Below, piece by piece: positions 60,255 to 64,000 of a DNA stretch of 64,000 nucleotides; position 1 is the first letter of the stretch, and every line of letters starts with the position of its first letter. The DNA lies in the NCBI GenBank assembly GCA_938002655.1, contig CALLAC010000001.1, positions 186,001-250,000 of the forward strand. The letters are read 5' to 3'. The notes beneath the pieces were generated by a model that searched no databases, was not told the DNA's origin, and was given only the letters and a program-made list of their open reading frames with translations. Made by a program: the position numbers and the translations under genes. The stretch is from an uncultured Cytophagales bacterium (GTDB taxonomy: Bacteria > Bacteroidota > Bacteroidia > Cytophagales > Thermonemataceae).

Positions 60255-63200
60255 CTAAAAGCGTATACCAATTACTAAAATATCATCAGTTTGTTTGATT
60301 GCATTTTTTTCATCGTCTGAACGCATCCATATTTTGAGTTCTTTTTCGAGGGCATCATTGAGAACCATCATAGGCTGATTCAGATTTGCTTTGATGATAT
60401 CTCGGATGCGTTTAGGTGAAAACTTGCGGTTATCGGGTCCGCCGAACTGGTCGGGCAAGCCATCCGAGAAAATGACAATCATATCACCCTCTTGGTAAGG
60501 TCTTTCATGATTGGTGAAAGCTCCTCTGTTTTTGTATTGCCCACCACCTACGGGCATTTTGTCGCCTTTGATTTCTTCTAATGGGTCTTCAATTTCGGGT
60601 TTGTGGGTATCTACATAATAAAGGGGTCTGTGAGCACCTGCATATTCTAAGATTTTCGTATCGAAATTGATTTTGCAAAGCGAGACGTCCATACCATCTT
60701 TACTGATAGCATCATCTTCGGTTTGTCTGAGGGTACGTACTACGGATTCATCGAGAATATCCAAAATTTCACTTGGCTTGAGCTTTTTGTTTTCTTCTGT
60801 GCTGAAGATATTGTTCAAGAGGAAATAACCAATGAGTGAAATCAAGGCACCGGGGACGCCGTGTCCTGTGCAGTCTACCACTGCTACAAATATGCCATTA
60901 TCGATTTTAAGCATCCAAGGGAAATCTCCACTTACAATGTCTTTGGGTTTGAACATTATGAAAGAGTCGGGGAATACACTTTGTAGCCAAGTGCTATCAG
61001 GCAAGATTGCACTTTGGATACGTTTGGCATAATTGATAGAGTCTGTAATTTTCTTATTAGCGGCGGCAATGATTTCTTTGTCTTCTTCGCTTTTGGTAAT
61101 ATCGTGAGAAACAAGGAGGAAGGTTTCAATTTCACCCATATCATTTCTTTCGGGAATGGCATTTACACTCATAATTTTACGTCCCTCTATGGTTTCAAAA
61201 TCAACTACACCGCTGGCTTTGGTTTCGCCACGAGTAATATTTCTTATCGAAGTTTCTATAAGTTTGAACCAGGCATTTAATACTTTTTGAGGGATATAAT
61301 CGGAAGTAATTTTTTTCTGCAAGAATTCTTCTTTGGGGTGTCCAGTAAGGCTTTCAATGATGGGATTTACGTAATAAACGGTTCCTTCTTTATCCATACG
61401 CAGGATAAGGTCGGCAGAGTTTTCGGAGAGAGCTTGCATTTGTCCGCGAAGACGTTGCTCACGTTCGGCTTCTTTTCGTGCTGTAATATCGCGGGCATTG
61501 ATAACAATACCCTGAATAGCAGGTTCATGAATTAGGTTACTACCTGTGGCTTCCATCCAAATGGTATGCCCGCTTTCAGTACGATATAGGTATTCAATAG
61601 CGGCGTGTCTTTCATCAGGGTATTCCAATAATTCTTGGAACAGTCTTTCAAAAGCTTCTTTTCCTTGTTCAATATTATCCCAATCGTTTCTGCCGAGCAG
61701 TTCATCGGCTTCAAATCCTAAGATTCTTCTTACAGAAGGGGAAGCATAGCGAATGGTTTTGTCGGGGTCGTAAATAATGATAACCTCCGATGAATTTTCA
61801 AGGAGAGCTTGTGTTTTGCGTTGTTCTTGTTTTACTTTTTCAATTTGCTCTTGGAGTTCTTGGTTGGCTTTTTCTACTTCTTCGTTTTTCTTAGCAAGTT
61901 CTTTGGCATTTTTCTCTAATTCTCTTTGGTTGGCTTGTAGCTCTTCGGTTAGTTTAGTTTGTTCTTTCAAAAGCAAATCGGTACGTTCTTTTACACTAAT
62001 ATTGAAAATGGTACGGGCGATACTATCGCTGATACGTGTAAGCAATTCATCTTCACGAGAGCCTTTGGGAATTTCTTCAAGAGCGGCAATTTCTAGAACA
62101 CCATATACTTCACGCGTATCGGCAGTGATAAAGGGAGATATGTGTAAGAATTTAGGTTTTTTTTCGCCTAAAAGTCCAGACGTAATAGTTACATAATCGT
62201 CAGGGATTTCGGTTCGTCGGATAGCTTCTTTTTCGATAGCGGCTTGCCCTACCAATCCTTCTGCGTAGCGATTTCTAAATACTTTGAAAGAAGCACTCAA
62301 ATATTTTTTCTTATTGTAAGCATGGCTGGCAATCATTACAAGTTCTTCTACGCCGGTAGCTTCGTTGCGTTTCATTTCATAGAAAGCACCTTGAATAGCA
62401 CCTACCTCACGTACTACATAAGCCAAGATTTTTTCAGCCATTACTTCCAGTTTATCGGTAGTACGCAAAATATCGTTGATTACATTGAGGCGTTCGTTCA
62501 CCCAAGCATTGATGTTGGCTTCTTCGGCAGAGCGTATCAAACTATTACGGGCATTTATCAGGGCGTTTCCGAGTACGTCTTTTTCACTCAAAGGTTTGAA
62601 ATCTACATCAAATTTTTGTGAACCAATATTTTGAGCGAAATTAGCGGTTTTTTCGAGGTTTTGCACTAATGCATTGATTTGTTCAGTCATTTCTCCGATT
62701 TCATCTTGGCTATTGGTTGTAACTATAGGGGGCAGTTCACCTCTTCCGAGCAAAGTGATAGTTCTACGCAAAACAGCTAGCGGGCGGGTAAGTAGTTGAG
62801 AAAAAAGTATTCCAATAACTACGGTAATTATAATTACTATGGCTCCAGCGATGAGAAATCTTCGGAGTAGAGCTACGGCAGGGGCATAAATTTCATCTTT
62901 ATCATTTTTCACCACCATTCCCCATTCTACTGCTGGAATGTAGCGAGAAACGGCTAAAAAGTCGGCTTCATCAATAGCTTCGGTATGTTTGGCATTTTTA
63001 TCCAGAGCTCTGCGAATGATGAAAGGTGTGTTTGCATCTTCTTTGTCACCGGCTTTATCTAATGATTTAATTTCTTTATTTTTTGCTTTGAAACTATTTA
63101 GATACACAAAACGACCTTCTTGCTCTTGTAAGAGCCATACTTGCCCTGTTTCGCCCAAGCCTACCTTATCGGAAACGAGCTTTTGTACCTTATCCATATC

Positions 63201-63920
63201 TACTTCGTAGATAAGCAGACCAACAAGCGGGTTTCCTGTGATGTCTTTGTCGCGGATAGGAGCAGATACCCAAAATACGGTTCTTTTTTCTTTGCCGAGT
63301 TGTTGTAAAGAAACTTTGCTAAAATAAGTAGTATCTCTACCTTTTACTACGATATCGGGATCTATGGGTGGAGTTCTAAATTTTTCATTCAAAGCCTGTT
63401 CGGGAGTAGAACGGCCAATATATCTTACTTTGCCATCTTTATCTAGCAAGTAAACGTTATTGAGTTTGTAAGCAAACTGAATAGCGATTACAGCGTTTTC
63501 CAACTCTACATTGATGGCAAAATCAGTAGAAGGCGTAGGATTATTTTGAGCATCTTGTCCTGTCTGTGTGGTATCTAATTGTTGCAGGTCTTGTGCAAAC
63601 AGGTTACCGAGTTCATTATCATCAGTCTTTTTTTCCTCAGTGATTTGAGAGGGCGAGTCAATTTTTTTGAGAAAATCTATAATTGGTTTCAAATCGCTAC
63701 CTACTTTTACGGCGGCATTGATTTCGTTGATAAAAGTTTGGATTTTTTCCACTTTCAAATCTGCAACCCCATTCAAAGATTGCAAGTAACGCTCTTCGAT
63801 GGAGTTTTTACTTTGGTTGTAGGCAAAAAAACTTACCGAAGCTACCGCTAAAAGCACTACCAGTAGCAAGATAAGCGAAATTTTTGCACCAATTTTGAGT
63901 TTTTTGAATAGGTTGAGCAT
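60255..63920 (-). CDS. SiaA-like sensor phosphatase (Cache-HAMP-GAF-PAS-PAS-SpoIIE/PP2C)
   Basis: The 1221-residue protein (ATG at 63918-63920; a GTG two codons earlier is possible) has TM1 at about 13-34. A periplasmic Cache-type sensor domain runs to about 345, TM2 to about 370 (AGAIVIIITVVIGILFS), and HAMP to about 430. A GAF domain covers about 475-640, a coiled coil to about 715, two PAS domains about 715-835 and 840-955, and the SpoIIE/PP2C domain about 960-1221. Metal Asp residues are in VAVVDCTGHG, VIFSDGLPDQ and QTDDILVIG, all present; the usual SGDFYW reads SGDFPW. It should dephosphorylate the SiaC-like protein in response to an outside signal plus cytosolic GAF/PAS inputs. Pseudomonas SiaA is shorter, without GAF/PAS. 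Confidence 0.9.
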   Translation of the reverse strand: MLNLFKKLKIGAKISLILLLVVLLAVASVSFFAYNQSKNSIEERYLQSLNGVADLKVEKIQTFINEINAAVKVGSDLKPIIDFLKKIDSPSQITEEKKTDDNELGNLFAQDLQQLDTTQTGQDAQNNPTPSTDFAINVELENAVIAIQFAYKLNNVYLLDKDGKVRYIGRSTPEQALNEKFRTPPIDPDIVVKGRDTTYFSKVSLQQLGKEKRTVFWVSAPIRDKDITGNPLVGLLIYEVDMDKVQKLVSDKVGLGETGQVWLLQEQEGRFVYLNSFKAKNKEIKSLDKAGDKEDANTPFIIRRALDKNAKHTEAIDEADFLAVSRYIPAVEWGMVVKNDKDEIYAPAVALLRRFLIAGAIVIIITVVIGILFSQLLTRPLAVLRRTITLLGRGELPPIVTTNSQDEIGEMTEQINALVQNLEKTANFAQNIGSQKFDVDFKPLSEKDVLGNALINARNSLIRSAEEANINAWVNERLNVINDILRTTDKLEVMAEKILAYVVREVGAIQGAFYEMKRNEATGVEELVMIASHAYNKKKYLSASFKVFRNRYAEGLVGQAAIEKEAIRRTEIPDDYVTITSGLLGEKKPKFLHISPFITADTREVYGVLEIAALEEIPKGSREDELLTRISDSIARTIFNISVKERTDLLLKEQTKLTEELQANQRELEKNAKELAKKNEEVEKANQELQEQIEKVKQEQRKTQALLENSSEVIIIYDPDKTIRYASPSVRRILGFEADELLGRNDWDNIEQGKEAFERLFQELLEYPDERHAAIEYLYRTESGHTIWMEATGSNLIHEPAIQGIVINARDITARKEAEREQRLRGQMQALSENSADLILRMDKEGTVYYVNPIIESLTGHPKEEFLQKKITSDYIPQKVLNAWFKLIETSIRNITRGETKASGVVDFETIEGRKIMSVNAIPERNDMGEIETFLLVSHDITKSEEDKEIIAAANKKITDSINYAKRIQSAILPDSTWLQSVFPDSFIMFKPKDIVSGDFPWMLKIDNGIFVAVVDCTGHGVPGALISLIGYFLLNNIFSTEENKKLKPSEILDILDESVVRTLRQTEDDAISKDGMDVSLCKINFDTKILEYAGAHRPLYYVDTHKPEIEDPLEEIKGDKMPVGGGQYKNRGAFTNHERPYQEGDMIVIFSDGLPDQFGGPDNRKFSPKRIRDIIKANLNQPMMVLNDALEKELKIWMRSDDEKNAIKQTDDILVIGIRF

Positions 63921-63948
63921 ACGCACCAGATTTTTGAGAAAAACTATT

Positions 63949-63999
63949 TTAAGCCGTAATAATCAAATTTTCTTCCATTTGCTCTGTGAGCAAGGAAGC
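63949..63999 (-). CDS. Possible 3' end of a further minus-strand gene
   Basis: A minus-strand frame of 16 codons (ending MEENLIITA) runs from the window edge to a stop at 63949-63951. It ends 28 bases before the SiaA-like start. The spacing suggests an upstream gene in the same operon, but the piece is too short to identify. Confidence 0.3.
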   Translation of the reverse strand, partial: ASLLTEQMEENLIITA

Positions 64000-64000
64000 T

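Noticed and set aside
1-64000. Prophage, insertion sequence, CRISPR array or rRNA operon
   Set aside because: No integrase, transposase, cas gene, regularly spaced direct repeats or rRNA sequence was seen; the only dispersed repeats are the short palindromes.

Overview
The window is AT-rich chromosomal DNA from a member of the Bacteroidota, most likely of the gliding order Cytophagales. The lineage markers are a PorP/SprF-type type IX secretion protein, a secreted subtilase with a C-terminal T9SS sorting domain, a GldF gliding permease, DUF6089-type outer-membrane proteins, an OmpA/PD40-repeat protein, and promoters of the Bacteroidota form (TTTG, about 20 bases, TAnnTTTG). Species cannot be named from the sequence. 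I see no rRNA, CRISPR array, integrase, transposase or prophage. Genes are dense and several convergent pairs overlap by a few bases.

Layout. 1-7.7 kb: end of a sodium:solute symporter, a membrane-anchored pseudo-PP2C/LysM protein, a PorP/SprF protein, an extremely acidic repeat protein, yidC, an M42 peptidase and a polyprenyl synthase. 7.7-19.5 kb: OmpA/PD40 protein, TIGR02757 protein, ABC1 kinase, era, subtilase, trxB, YfiR-like protein and M61 peptidase. 19.6-27.7 kb: gyrA, menC, tpiA, a YqeY-like protein, CvpA, a divergent PRPP synthetase and a GT-C glycosyltransferase. 27.9-36 kb: tRNA-Glu, MBL hydrolase, a small conserved protein, recN, a split transketolase subunit, proline dehydrogenase, a GAF sensor and serS. 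36-46 kb: an LPP20-like/CsgG-like envelope pair, two DUF6089 paralogues, pyrR, tRNA-His, gldF, a secreted protein, NfeD-like protein and ftsI. 46-51 kb: DivIVA, crcB, GT2, LolC/E-like permease, uvrC and tRNA-Leu.

51.2-64 kb is the most unusual region. Ten genes lie on the minus strand in one direction. In transcription order they are a large Cache/HAMP/GAF/PAS/SpoIIE phosphatase (SiaA-like), a HATPase-fold kinase (SiaB-like), a DUF1987 switch protein (SiaC-like, with Thr68 in place), a 1066-residue ABCG-type exporter with extra N-terminal domains and a very large predicted ectodomain, two tandem lipoprotein plus secreted-protein pairs, a four-helix membrane protein and a Ser/Thr kinase. No diguanylate cyclase (the SiaD target in Pseudomonas) is present. 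I infer a partner-switching circuit that senses an extracytoplasmic signal and controls, or is coupled to, an envelope export function, with the kinase as a second phosphorylation input.

A family of nested palindromes (arms of the form CCTnnnAGGTTTT) recurs at seven intergenic sites, several at gene ends where they may terminate transcription. Promoters with both boxes precede many genes and decide several starts (serS, ftsI, the 42.6 kb gene).
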